From the NCBI RefSeq assembly GCF_008704425.1, contig NZ_CP023696.1:5930501-5994500 (forward strand): a stretch of DNA of 64,000 bases, written 5' to 3'. Made by a program: the position numbers and the translations under genes. Source of the stretch: Streptomyces fradiae ATCC 10745 = DSM 40063 (GTDB lineage: Bacteria > Actinomycetota > Actinomycetes > Streptomycetales > Streptomycetaceae). Shown piece by piece: positions 8,701-16,017 of this stretch. Numbering within the stretch: the first letter of the stretch is position 1; each line of letters starts with the position of its first letter. The notes under the pieces were generated by a model. It did not search any database. It was given only the letters and a program-made list of their open reading frames with translations, and was not told the origin of the DNA.

Positions 8701-10063
8701 GCGTCACGTGCCCGGCCAGCGCCTGCGCGGTGAGGTGCCCGTCGAACACGTCGTCGGCGTAGTCCAGGTCGACGCGCAGACCGGGCTCGTCCTCGAACGC
8801 CTGCACCATGACGGACAGCGCGTTGGCGGCGTGCACCGGGGCCATGACGGTGGTCGTACGGGCCACCCCCGGGATCTCCTCGGGCCGGGGGAAGCGCAGG
8901 TAGGAGACGGTGACGTCGAACAGCCGGCGGCTGTCGGCGCCCTGCGCGGGCGCCTGCCGGAGGATGTCGCCGAACGGCAGCCGCTCGTGCTCCCTCAGCT
9001 CGCCGACCAGCTCGCGGACGCGCTCGGCGAGCCCGACGAGGGACGGGTCGTCCGCCACCGGTATCCGCACCGGCAGGTTGTTGGCGAACTGGCCGATCGT
9101 CGCCCGCTCCTCGTCGGTGCGGCGGTTCAGGAAGGGCACGCCGAGGACGACCTCGTCCTCCTGGTGGAGCCGTGCCAGGCACACCGCGAACGCCGAGAGC
9201 AGGTAGGGGAAGGGGGAGGCCCCCGCGTCGAGGATGCGCCCGACGAGCTTCTCGTCGAGGGTGAAGGAGTGCCGGCCGCGGCCGGGCCGCGCCGCGCCGG
9301 AACGGGGGAAGAGGGCGGGCGCGACCCCTTCCAGATACTTCCGGAAGAACGCGCGGTCCTTCTCCGTTCCCTTTTCCGGTTCCTTTTCGTGTTCCCTTTC
9401 CCTGCTGCTCTCCCGGCCCTTCTCCGCCCCACCTTCCGCGTTCTCGCGGTCCGCGCCGGCGGACGGGGAGGCGAACGCCCGGATGGAATCCCAGTAAGAA
9501 GGCGCATCGGCCTGCGGGGCCGGGGCGGCAGCCCCGCCCGCGCCGGACGGGAGGCCGGTCGCAGCCCGGTAGTCGGACAGGATCCGCAAGGTCATCGCGT
9601 TCAGCGCCCAGGCGTCGGTCACGATGTGGTGCGAGGTCAGGACGAGGTGGACGACGTCCGGCCCCTCGCTGAGCAGCGCGGCCCGGAACACCGGCCCGTT
9701 CCGCACGTCCAGCGGCCGGCCCAGCTCCTCCTCGCACCAGACCCGCGCGGCGTCGCCGGGGTCCGGCTCGCCGGAGAGGTCCACCCACTCGAACGACGGT
9801 GCCCAGGACTCCGGCGTGTCGGGGAGGCGCCGGACCCGCGGGACCCCGTCGCCGTCCTCGCCGAACCGCAGCCGGAAGGCGTCGTGCCCGCGCACCGCAC
9901 GCACCAGGCACGCGCCGAGGAGCTCCCGGTCCACGGCGCCCTCAAGGCGCTCGTGCACCAGTACGTTGAATTGGCAGTTCCCCGGTGTCCGTGCTTCGGC
10001 CGCCCAGATGTCCCGCTGGTAGCCGGTCAATTCGAGGGCACTGGATTCAGCTTCGGTCCCCAC
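2732..10063 (-). CDS. Bimodular NRPS C-A(Ser)-PCP-C-A(Pro-like)-PCP-TE
   Basis: 2443 residues. C1 at about 1-460 with HHIVTDA near 146; A1 at about 480-1000 (YTSGSTGRPKG near 640, FDVSVWE near 690); PCP1 GGDSI near 1040; C2 at about 1095-1530 with HHAILDGG near 1250; A2 at about 1560-2050 (FTSGSTGRPKG near 1710, FDVSFQE near 1756); PCP2 LGATSI near 2103; TE at about 2170-2443 with GWSFGG near 2239 and a terminal GDH. No epimerase or methyltransferase domain is present. Specificity codes aligned by eye to GrsA numbering are DVWHFSLVDK for A1, the serine code of EntF, and DVQMCSHAAK for A2, related to the proline code DVQLIAHVVK. The leading C domain should acylate the first residue. GTG start with GAAGGAG nine bases upstream. 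The predicted product is an N-acyl-Ser-Pro-type intermediate released by the TE. Confidence 0.96.
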   Translation of the reverse strand: MGTEAESSALELTGYQRDIWAAEARTPGNCQFNVLVHERLEGAVDRELLGACLVRAVRGHDAFRLRFGEDGDGVPRVRRLPDTPESWAPSFEWVDLSGEPDPGDAARVWCEEELGRPLDVRNGPVFRAALLSEGPDVVHLVLTSHHIVTDAWALNAMTLRILSDYRAATGLPSGAGGAAAPAPQADAPSYWDSIRAFASPSAGADRENAEGGAEKGRESSREREHEKEPEKGTEKDRAFFRKYLEGVAPALFPRSGAARPGRGRHSFTLDEKLVGRILDAGASPFPYLLSAFAVCLARLHQEDEVVLGVPFLNRRTDEERATIGQFANNLPVRIPVADDPSLVGLAERVRELVGELREHERLPFGDILRQAPAQGADSRRLFDVTVSYLRFPRPEEIPGVARTTTVMAPVHAANALSVMVQAFEDEPGLRVDLDYADDVFDGHLTAQALAGHVTQLLRHGLDLRDQPSSALPMLTDDEYEDIVRRRQGPLVPYPREKTLHQLFTEQAARTPGLTAVVDDASGATLTFAELDRLSNQVARELRERGVGPGDRVAILAERGPELLPGLLGILKAGGAYVPVDPGYPAARIRLLLEDCQAKLVLRGGRDLGEAPTDAPVLRISDLYRGSAEPLGTTSRSDDLAYVIYTSGSTGRPKGVMVEHHAVGNRLMWMQRRYPVGPGDTLLQKTPISFDVSVWELLWWAVQGARVVLLPPGGEKDPGVIARVIREHGVSVIHFVPSMLGPFLDLLEDGPDRAADVRSLRFVFCSGEALPAERVAQFNRVLGGGDAPLLVNLYGPTEAAVDVSYFDCPPASEGPVARVPIGRPVENTTLYVLDRQGRPQPVGVPGELHIGGVQVARGYLNRPELTAERFVEDPFSPGGRLYRTGDLARLLADGDIEYLGRSDDQVKIRGNRVELGEVQNALVALDGIRDAVVVDHRPGGGRGPVLVAYCASDGELDPGRLRSALSGVLPGYMIPAHFERLDRIPLTPNGKADRKALPAPSLAAPGDGGDAPRNSREAVLADIWAQVLGAERVGVHADYFVIGGDSISMLRVRALAEKAGIRFTMDDFVRNPTVAGLAECAEVAAPAQDGERAASAGSRPFGLVSHLDRARLETYEDAYPVTRLQLGLLFHSQERQDSATYKDVFRYSLQMPWQEPAFRAAFDRLVRRHQVLRSSFALAGYSEPLQLVHTAVEGGLSVDDRRLSSAEAAEAAIEEHIAQRRRHDYRFDSAPLYHFRAFVLPDTVELVFSFHHAILDGGSVANLVSELLRDYGHLLGLGLEPVPDAEPPSAALHVAEERAAVGSEASRAYWREALAGAVQPHLESFRPHEAPRADERTECDVRLPADLVDAVRATARDRRVPVKSLLFAAHVLLLRAFSGQTDLTTGLVAHGRPEVDGAERTCGLFLNTLPLRVAAEGGAWFDVVRHVVERERESYPHRRVPLAVVQEDLGRASLVDTLFNYIHFRQLGDVFRTPGITSRGFAVREETNFSLVVNAMVDPVDEGIRLRLDFSGRTFTPAQGRLYTDTYVRILRELAERPDDAVDFGFLAPPPRAPRTERPRTNVVRAFEDVVRRSPEAEAVVAEGLTWTYAELDRIATRIAVGLLEAGVAPGDRVGIAMGRSPRTVAATLATAKAGCSAVPLDTAYPVDRLRAMIEQGRPAVVVVDGEHGDLLDASVRTVPYDSLDEAGAGAEEAAELPEVSEDAEVYLLFTSGSTGRPKGVSAPYRSMSNLVAWQNGIASTAEGARTLQYAALSFDVSFQELYSTLCGGGTLVVIPEELRRDMPGLLRLLDRERVERMHLPYVALQQMAEASNALGLVPRHLRVLCSSGEQFRMTEDIRRFCARLDGLVLDNHYGPTETHAAAFHEMTGDPESFPALPPVGQPIHGARLLVLDERMRPVPVGCRGEIFVGGAGLASGYAGRPDLTQERFVPDPAGGGLLYRTGDVGMVMPDGNVVCLGRADRQVKIRGYRVEPAEVELVAAEAAAGEPGAVTDIAVVARRNAAGDAFLAAFLVGDAERADLDGLRRHLRAKLPDYMVPAHFAWLPAIPLTPNGKRDEAALREMPLTAEERTGRTAPRDAHERALAEMLADLLQVPEVGVHDNLFDLGATSITAMRLVVLMEERFGAVVPLSDFIVAPTVAELAGRLRAAGTGATGFDPLVAIRPQGKRPPLFFAHPMGGNVLCYVPFAKHLPEDQPFYAFQAAGADVGTEPVRGIEKLAAGYVEAMRRVQPTGPYHLGGWSFGGFVAFEMARQLHAAGESVGSLVVLDTTALNPDRQPWTDDEALLGWFFWELLWLQHGSATAGDLLPPGLATLDEKFAFMTRLAVDEGVLPAGSGDAVVRRLFKVYEANWRAAFDYRPGTVDFDLVLVKARDPLPGVLLEMHTAIDSMHADPANGWRDRTSGRLTVVEVEGDHLTIMEEPRVSDIVGTVLNAIGLRTSESGQR

Positions 10064-10561
10064 TGAATTCCACTCCTTCGCCTGTCATTCGTACGCGAAT
10101 AAACAACGGCTCCGGACAGGCTAGGTGCGGGGACTTTCACACGGCTACTGCGTGATCGAGTAGGGGCGCGGGACGAACGCGTAGTGGGCCGCAGGTCACC
10201 CCGTCGCGGGAGCTGTCATGAGCGCCGTTCAGGCCGCGGGGCGCGAGGCGGCGTCGGACGACCGGCACAGGGCCGACGCGTGGCACCGGGGCCGGGGCGA
10301 CGACAAGGCGGCGACGGGGCGACGGACCGCGCCCGAGGCCGGGGCCGCATCACACCGGGCGGCGGGGGCAGGGAGCGCCGGCGCGGCGGAGGGGATCGGG
10401 GGCGGGCGAGACGTGCGGGGGCCGGCCGACAGCCCGAGGACGTGCTGCCACACCCCGGCAAGGGCTGCTCGCGTGCGGCCGGGCCCGTGGCACGCCCCGG
10501 TACGGACGCGTCCGTGGGGGCCGGGCCACGACCCCGGCCCGGAGCTTGGGTCCGGGGGCGG
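10064..10561. promoter_or_regulatory. Upstream region of the NRPS operon
   Basis: A 498-base gap between the SARP stop and the NRPS start. The 90 bases nearest the NRPS are less GC-rich than their surroundings and, read on the minus strand, hold a possible -10 element TAGCCT near 10117-10122 and a strong ribosome site GAAGGAG nine bases before the GTG. It is the natural binding region for the adjacent SARP regulator. I could not identify its direct heptamer repeats with confidence. The remainder (about 10,160-10,561) contains no recognisable gene. Confidence 0.45.
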
Positions 10562-13411
10562 TCACGCCCCGGCGACGAGGTCCAGTTCCGCCAGCGCGGC
10601 CTCGGCGTCGGCGGCCTGGGCCGGCGCGTGGCTCTTGGCGAGGGCGCGGTTCAGATGGCGTCTGGCCGCCTCCCGGTCGCCGCGCAGCCGGGCGGCGAGC
10701 CCCAGGCCGATCTCGGCGCGGACCTCGCCCCGGCTGTAGGCCCGCTCGGTGGACACCGACAGCGCGCGCTCGTACAGTTCCGTCGCCCGCCGCGCGTGAC
10801 CGCCCGTCAGGGCGGTCTTGCCGAGCCAGGTCAGCGCCTCGACGACCTCCGTCCACAGCCCCAGCTCCTCGGCCGCCGCCAGCCCCTCCCGGTGCAGCCG
10901 CTCCGTGCGCGCGCGGTCGCCGTGGCGTTCGGCCGCGAGCGCCAGGGACCGGGTCGCCCGGAGCTGGCCCCAGCGGTCGCCGACCTCGTGGAACAGGGCG
11001 GCGCCCAGCTCCGCGTGGGACTCGCCGCGCACCGGCGGGACATGGCCCGCGAGCTCCACCAGCGCCGCGGCCTCCCCCCAGCGGTCGCCCGCGGCGCGGG
11101 CACCGGCCAGGCTCGCCTCCACCAGCCGCCGCCCCTCCCGGTGGCGGCCCTGCCCGATCAGGCCGGTGCCGACGAACCACCGCAACCGGGCCCGCAGCAC
11201 CGGGTCGTCGACCCCCGCCGCCGGGTCCTCGCCCGCCGGGACCGGCGCCGCGCCGGCCGACGACGTGCGCAGCTCGATGCCGGTCAGCCACGCGCGCGCC
11301 GCCAGGCGCGCGGACGGCTCGGCCCCGTCGCCGGCCGCCAGCGCCGCCTGCAGCGACCGGCGGGCCTCGGTGAGCCGCCCGCGCAGGAACCAGTACCAGG
11401 TCAGCGCGTTCACCAGCCGCACCGCGTACCCGTCGGCGCTCCCGGCGCCACCGTCCGCCGCCAGGTCCAGGGCGCGGCGCAGGTTGACGGTCTCCGCGTC
11501 CAGGCGCTCCAGGCAGCGCCGCTGGTCCGGGCCGCGCAGCCGCTCGTTCTCCCGCTCGGCCAGCTCGGTGTGGCGGCGTACGAACCGCGTACGGACGGCG
11601 GCCTCCTCACCGGCCTCCGCCAGCCGCTCCGCGCAGTAGGCGGCCACCGACTCGAGCAGCCGGAAGCGGTTCGCCTCACGGACCACCAGCGAGCGGTCCA
11701 CCAGCCGGGCCAGCAGGTCCGGCACCCGCTCGGCGGCCAGGTCCGGGCCGGAGCAGACCGCCTCGGCGGACGGCAGGGTGCAGCCGTCCGCGTGCACGGC
11801 GAGGCGCCGCAGCACGGTCCGCTCGTCCGCGCCCAGCAGCTGCCAGCTCCAGTCGAGCATGCCGCGCAGCGTCTGCTGACGGGCCGGAAGCCCGCGCACC
11901 CGCACCTCGGGTGGGGAGAAGCGGTCGTGGAGGAAGCGGGCCAGCTCCTCCGGGCCCAGCGTCCGCAGCCGGGGCGCCACCAGCTCCAGGGCGAGCGGAA
12001 TGCCGTCGAGGCGGCGGCAGATGGCGGACACGGCCGCCGCGTTGTTCGCGTCCAGGGCGAAGCCGGGCGCGGCGGCCGCCGCCCGCTCCACGAACAGCTC
12101 GACGGCGCTGGACCGGGCGACCGCCTCGGGGTCGGTGTGCTCCGGCAGCTCCAGCGGGGGCACCGGGTGCACCACCTCGCCGGGCACGTCCAGCGCTTCC
12201 TGACTGGTGACCAGCAGGTGCCCGGCCGGCACCGCCGAGAGCACGGCGCCGGCGAGCACGGCGACCTGCTCGACGAGGTGCTCGCAGTTGTCCAGCAGGA
12301 TCAGCAGGTGCTTGTCGGCCACCGCCTGGCACAGCCAGCCCACCAGGTCGTCCAGGTCCGGCTCCGTCGCCGCGGTGTCGCACAGGCCCAGCGTCGTGAT
12401 GACCCGCTCCGCGATGTCGTCCGGGGTCGACGCGGCGCCCAGGCCGGCCAGTTCGACCAGCCACACCCCGTCGGTGAAGCGGTCGGCCATGTCGTGGGCG
12501 GCGGCGATGGCCAGCCGGGTCTTGCCCACGCCACCGAGGCCGGTGAGCGTGACCAGGCGGGTGCGCGCCCCCGGGCCCAGCCGCGCCCGCACCTGTTCGA
12601 CCGCCTCCCGCCGCCCGATCAGCGGGGTCAGCGGCGTCGGAAGGTTGGTGCGGCACGGCGGGGGCGCGGCGACGGGCGCGGCCAGCCGGGGCTCCTGGCG
12701 CAGGATCGCCTCGTGCAGCGCGGAGATCGCCGGTCCGGGCGAGGCCCCCAGCTCATCCGCGAGCCGGCGCCGCAGCTCCTGGAAGCTCCACAGCGCGTCG
12801 CCCTGCCGCCCGGCCCGGTACAGCGCGCGCATGTGGGCCATCCGCAGCCGCTCGCGCAGCGGATGCCGCGCCACCAGCTCGCCCAGCTCGGCCGCGAGCG
12901 CCGTGTGCTCGCCCAGCGTCAGCCGCACCTCGGCCTGGTCCTCGACGACGGAGAGGCGCAGCTCCTCCAGCCGGGCGATCTCCTCGCGGGCGAACAGGGA
13001 CTCCGCCACGTCCGCGTAGGCCGGGCCCCGCCACAGCGCGAGCGCGTCGGCGAAGAGGTCGCCCTTCACCGCCGGCTCCCGGTGGGCGCGGGCGCGCTCG
13101 GCCAGCTCCTGGAACCGCAGCGCGTCGACGGAGTCGCCGGAGAGCAGCAGCCGGTATCCGGCGGGCTCGCGGACCACCCGGTCCCGGCCCAGTACACGGC
13201 GTAACTGCGAGACCTTGGTCTGCAGCGTGTTGACGGAGCCGCCCGGCGGATTGCCCGCCCACAGGTCGTCGATCAGCCGGTCCGCGGGGACCGGCCCGCC
13301 CGCGTGGACCAGCAGGTCCGCCAGGAGAGCGCGGACCTTCGCTTCGGGGACCTTGATCGGCCGCCCCTCGGCGTCCCAGACGGCCAGCGGGCCAAGCACC
13401 CCGTAACGCAT
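10562..13411 (-). CDS. AfsR/SARP-family transcriptional activator with ATPase and TPR regions
   Basis: A 949-residue multidomain regulator. The N-terminal winged-helix OmpR-type DNA-binding domain (residues 1-95, MRYGVLGPLAVWDAEGRP) is followed by a bacterial transcriptional activator domain to about residue 250. An NB-ARC-type ATPase has Walker A GLGGVGKT near 293 and a Walker B-like LLILLDN near 370. A TPR-rich C terminus runs to the end. This is the AfsR-like large SARP layout. It sits directly upstream of the NRPS operon on the same strand and is divergent from the exporter across a 97-base region, so it is the likely pathway-specific activator. The frame is open further upstream, but MRYGVLG is the conserved family start. 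Confidence 0.93.
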   Translation of the reverse strand: MRYGVLGPLAVWDAEGRPIKVPEAKVRALLADLLVHAGGPVPADRLIDDLWAGNPPGGSVNTLQTKVSQLRRVLGRDRVVREPAGYRLLLSGDSVDALRFQELAERARAHREPAVKGDLFADALALWRGPAYADVAESLFAREEIARLEELRLSVVEDQAEVRLTLGEHTALAAELGELVARHPLRERLRMAHMRALYRAGRQGDALWSFQELRRRLADELGASPGPAISALHEAILRQEPRLAAPVAAPPPCRTNLPTPLTPLIGRREAVEQVRARLGPGARTRLVTLTGLGGVGKTRLAIAAAHDMADRFTDGVWLVELAGLGAASTPDDIAERVITTLGLCDTAATEPDLDDLVGWLCQAVADKHLLILLDNCEHLVEQVAVLAGAVLSAVPAGHLLVTSQEALDVPGEVVHPVPPLELPEHTDPEAVARSSAVELFVERAAAAAPGFALDANNAAAVSAICRRLDGIPLALELVAPRLRTLGPEELARFLHDRFSPPEVRVRGLPARQQTLRGMLDWSWQLLGADERTVLRRLAVHADGCTLPSAEAVCSGPDLAAERVPDLLARLVDRSLVVREANRFRLLESVAAYCAERLAEAGEEAAVRTRFVRRHTELAERENERLRGPDQRRCLERLDAETVNLRRALDLAADGGAGSADGYAVRLVNALTWYWFLRGRLTEARRSLQAALAAGDGAEPSARLAARAWLTGIELRTSSAGAAPVPAGEDPAAGVDDPVLRARLRWFVGTGLIGQGRHREGRRLVEASLAGARAAGDRWGEAAALVELAGHVPPVRGESHAELGAALFHEVGDRWGQLRATRSLALAAERHGDRARTERLHREGLAAAEELGLWTEVVEALTWLGKTALTGGHARRATELYERALSVSTERAYSRGEVRAEIGLGLAARLRGDREAARRHLNRALAKSHAPAQAADAEAALAELDLVAGA

Positions 13412-13508
13412 GGTCGCAGTGTATCGCCGAGTGACCCTCAGGAAATCGTGCGTGACGGTCGGCACAGTGGCCCCGTACGTTCTCTGACTCGAATTGCATG
13501 GGAGTGCC
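13412..13508. promoter_or_regulatory. Divergent promoter region between SARP and exporter
   Basis: A 97-base region between the SARP start and the MFS start. It must contain both promoters. The exporter has a good ribosome site (GGGAG) before the ATG at 13509. No clear operator repeats could be assigned by eye. Confidence 0.5.
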
Positions 13509-15077
13509 ATGAGCACAACGACCGAACGGAGGGCCGGTGCGCGGGAGTGGGGGGGCCTGGCCGTCCTCTCCCTGCCCACCGTGCTGCTGGGCCTCGACGT
13601 CACCGTGCTGTATCTCGCCCTCCCCTCGCTGGCGGAGGACCTGCGCCCGAGCGGTACCGAGGAACTGTGGATCATGGACGCCTACGGCTTCCTGATCGCC
13701 GGCTTCCTCATCACCATGGGCACGCTGGGCGACCGGATCGGCCGCCGCAAGCTGCTGATGCTGGGAGCCGCCGCGTTCGGTGCCGTCTCCGTGATGGCCG
13801 CCTACGCGGGCAGCGCCGAGATGCTCATCGCCGCGCGCGCCGCCCTGGGTATCGCCGGCGCCACCCTGATGCCGTCCACCCTGGCACTGATCAGCAACAT
13901 GTTCGCCGACCAGCGCCAGCGCTCCCTGGCCATCGGGGTCTGGGCGACGAGCTTCGCGCTCGGCATGGCGCTCGGGCCGGTGGTCGGCGGTGTGATGCTG
14001 AACCACTTCTGGTGGGGCTCGGCGTTCCTCCTGGCGGTGCCGGTCGCGGTCGTGCTGCTGGTGGCCGCGCCGATCCTGATCCCCGAGTACAAGGCGCCCC
14101 AGAGCGGCCGCTTCGACCTGCTGAGCGTCGCCCTGTCGCTCGTCGCGATCCTGCCGGTGATCTACGCGGTCAAGCGGTTCGCCAAGGACGGCTTCGACGT
14201 CCCCACGATCACCGCCACGGTGATCGGCCTGGTCTTCGCGGTGCTGTTCGTCCGGCGCCAGGGCACGCTGGAGAGCCCGCTGCTCGACGTGCGCCTCTTC
14301 ACCAACCGCACCTTCAGCGCCGCGCTGAGCGTCCTGCTCGTCGGCCTGGTCGGCGTCGGCGGCTCGATGCTGCTGATCACCCAGCAGCTCCAGCTCGTGG
14401 AGGGCCTGCCGCCCGTCGAGGCGGGTCTGTGGATGGGGCCGCCCGCGCTGCTGATGTTCCTGGCCGCGATCGGCTCCCCGCTGGTCGCGCGCCGCGTGCC
14501 CCCGGGGATCGTGGTGGCCGCCACCCTGACCCTGTCGATGGTCGGGTACGTGCTGCTCACCCTGGTGGACTCCTCGGGCGGGATCGCCCTGATGGTGATC
14601 GGCTTCGGTCTCGTCTACCTCGGACTGGGGGCGATCGCGGCCCTGGGCACGGACCTGGTGGTCGGGGCGGCGCCGCCGGAGAAGGCCGGTTCGGCCTCGG
14701 CGATGTCGGAGACCGTCCAGGAGCTGGGCCTCGCCCTGGGCGTGGCGATCCTGGGCAGCCTGGCCACCGCCGTCTACCGCGCCCGCATCGACGACCAGAT
14801 CCCCGCCGGCACGCCCGCCGACGTGGCGGACGTGGCGGGCGACAGCCTCGCCGGCGCCGCCTCGACGGCCGACCGGATGCCCGAGGGCTGGATCGACCTG
14901 GCCAAGGAGGCGGCCACCTCCGGACTGAACACCGCGATGCTCGTCGCCGCGGTGTGCACGCTGATCCTCGCGTTCCTGTCCGCCGTCGTCCTGCGGCACG
15001 TCGGCATCATCGGCGGCGACGAGCCGGAGGCCGGCGAGGCCGCGGCGCCTGCGGAGCCCGCCAAGTCGCAGGTCTGA
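13509..15077 (+). CDS. MFS exporter, DHA2 (EmrB/QacA) family
   Basis: A 522-residue polytopic membrane protein with about 14 hydrophobic segments, the size and layout of the 14-TM drug:H+ antiporter subgroup. The cytoplasmic loop motif GDRIGRRK follows the second helix, and WIMDAYGF precedes it as in QacA/SmvA-like exporters. GGGAG upstream of the ATG decides the start; an in-frame TTG five codons earlier lacks such a site. It is transcribed divergently from the SARP regulator and flanks the NRPS cluster. Inference: export of, and self-resistance to, the cluster product. The hydrophilic tail (EPEAGEAAAPAEPAK) is typical of streptomycete exporters. Confidence 0.93.
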   Translation: MSTTTERRAGAREWGGLAVLSLPTVLLGLDVTVLYLALPSLAEDLRPSGTEELWIMDAYGFLIAGFLITMGTLGDRIGRRKLLMLGAAAFGAVSVMAAYAGSAEMLIAARAALGIAGATLMPSTLALISNMFADQRQRSLAIGVWATSFALGMALGPVVGGVMLNHFWWGSAFLLAVPVAVVLLVAAPILIPEYKAPQSGRFDLLSVALSLVAILPVIYAVKRFAKDGFDVPTITATVIGLVFAVLFVRRQGTLESPLLDVRLFTNRTFSAALSVLLVGLVGVGGSMLLITQQLQLVEGLPPVEAGLWMGPPALLMFLAAIGSPLVARRVPPGIVVAATLTLSMVGYVLLTLVDSSGGIALMVIGFGLVYLGLGAIAALGTDLVVGAAPPEKAGSASAMSETVQELGLALGVAILGSLATAVYRARIDDQIPAGTPADVADVAGDSLAGAASTADRMPEGWIDLAKEAATSGLNTAMLVAAVCTLILAFLSAVVLRHVGIIGGDEPEAGEAAAPAEPAKSQV

Positions 15078-15153
15078 CCGGAGGAACCGGGCGCGCGCCC
15101 GCCGCCCGTCGGCGGGGCGCGGCGCCGGGGCCGGCGCGGACCGCGGGCCCCGG

Positions 15154-16017
15154 CTACTCGGCGACCTCCGCCACCACGTCCCGCGCCAGGTGGATGAAGG
15201 AGCGCAGTGCCGGATGCTGGTTGTTGGACGCCCAGACCAGATAGACCGGCACCGGAGGGGCATCGCGAACGGGAAGGTATCTGATCTCCGCATGCGGATG
15301 CATCCAGGCGGTGGAGGCCGGTGTCAGGCCGACACCGACACCGGCGGCGATGTAGGTCTGCCAGTCGTCGATGGTGTCCACCTCCACCGCCACCGCGGGC
15401 TGCCGGCCCTCCTGCCACAGCTCCAGGTTGGTGGTGCCCGAGAACGAGTTGATCACGAGCGGGTAGTCGGCGAGGTCGGGCAGCCGGACCTCGCCCATCG
15501 CGGCGAGCGGGTTGTCCACCGACACGGCAGCGACCCTCGGCTCCATCACGAGGAGTTCCTCGTGCAGGCTCCGGCGCCGGGCGTGGGTGCGCATGATGGC
15601 CACGTCCGACAGGCCGCTGGTCAGTCCGCCCGCGGGGTCGTCGACCCGCCTCATCCGGACCAGTACGTCCGGGTTCTTCTCCTGCCAGCGCCGCAGGATC
15701 CGGCTCGTGTACACGCCGGCGGCCGACCAGGCGTATCCGACCCGCAGCGGGCGCACCCGGTGCAGGTCGGAGCGCATGGCGTCGTCGAAGGCGGTGACGG
15801 CGGCGTCCGCCTTGGCGCAGAACATCTTCCCGGCCACCGTGGGCTGCACCCCTTCCGCCGAGCGCTCCAGCAGGGGCTGCTTCACATGGCGCTCCAGCTC
15901 CGCGAGCCGGCGGGACACCGCGGACTGCGCCATGTGCAACCGCGCCGCGGCCTTCGAGATGCTGCCCTCGTCGATCGCCATGAGGAACGTCCTCAAATGG
16001 TGAATGCCAACAGACAT
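15154..16017 (-). CDS. LysR-family transcriptional regulator
   Basis: 287 residues. The winged helix-turn-helix occupies the first 65 residues (LRTFLMAIDEGSISKAAARL, then AQSAVSRRLAELE), with a periplasmic-binding-protein-like effector domain from about residue 90. The ATG at 16017 is preceded by AGGGAACC; longer upstream openings lack family homology. It is convergent with the exporter (76-base gap) and is the last clear gene on this side of the cluster. LysR proteins usually sense a small metabolite and control a divergent gene, but the divergent side here is a 1.6 kb region without an obvious gene, so its target is unknown. It may be a second regulator of the cluster. Confidence 0.92.
   Translation of the reverse strand: MSVGIHHLRTFLMAIDEGSISKAAARLHMAQSAVSRRLAELERHVKQPLLERSAEGVQPTVAGKMFCAKADAAVTAFDDAMRSDLHRVRPLRVGYAWSAAGVYTSRILRRWQEKNPDVLVRMRRVDDPAGGLTSGLSDVAIMRTHARRRSLHEELLVMEPRVAAVSVDNPLAAMGEVRLPDLADYPLVINSFSGTTNLELWQEGRQPAVAVEVDTIDDWQTYIAAGVGVGLTPASTAWMHPHAEIRYLPVRDAPPVPVYLVWASNNQHPALRSFIHLARDVVAEVAE

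Noticed and set aside
5756..10066. Long open frame (1436 codons) on the plus strand opposite the NRPS
   Set aside because: Arg/Gln/Val-rich translation without domains; it mirrors the GC bias of the NRPS on the other strand.
10184..13204. Plus-strand frame of about 1000 codons opposite the SARP regulator
   Set aside because: Low-complexity shadow of a well-supported multidomain protein.
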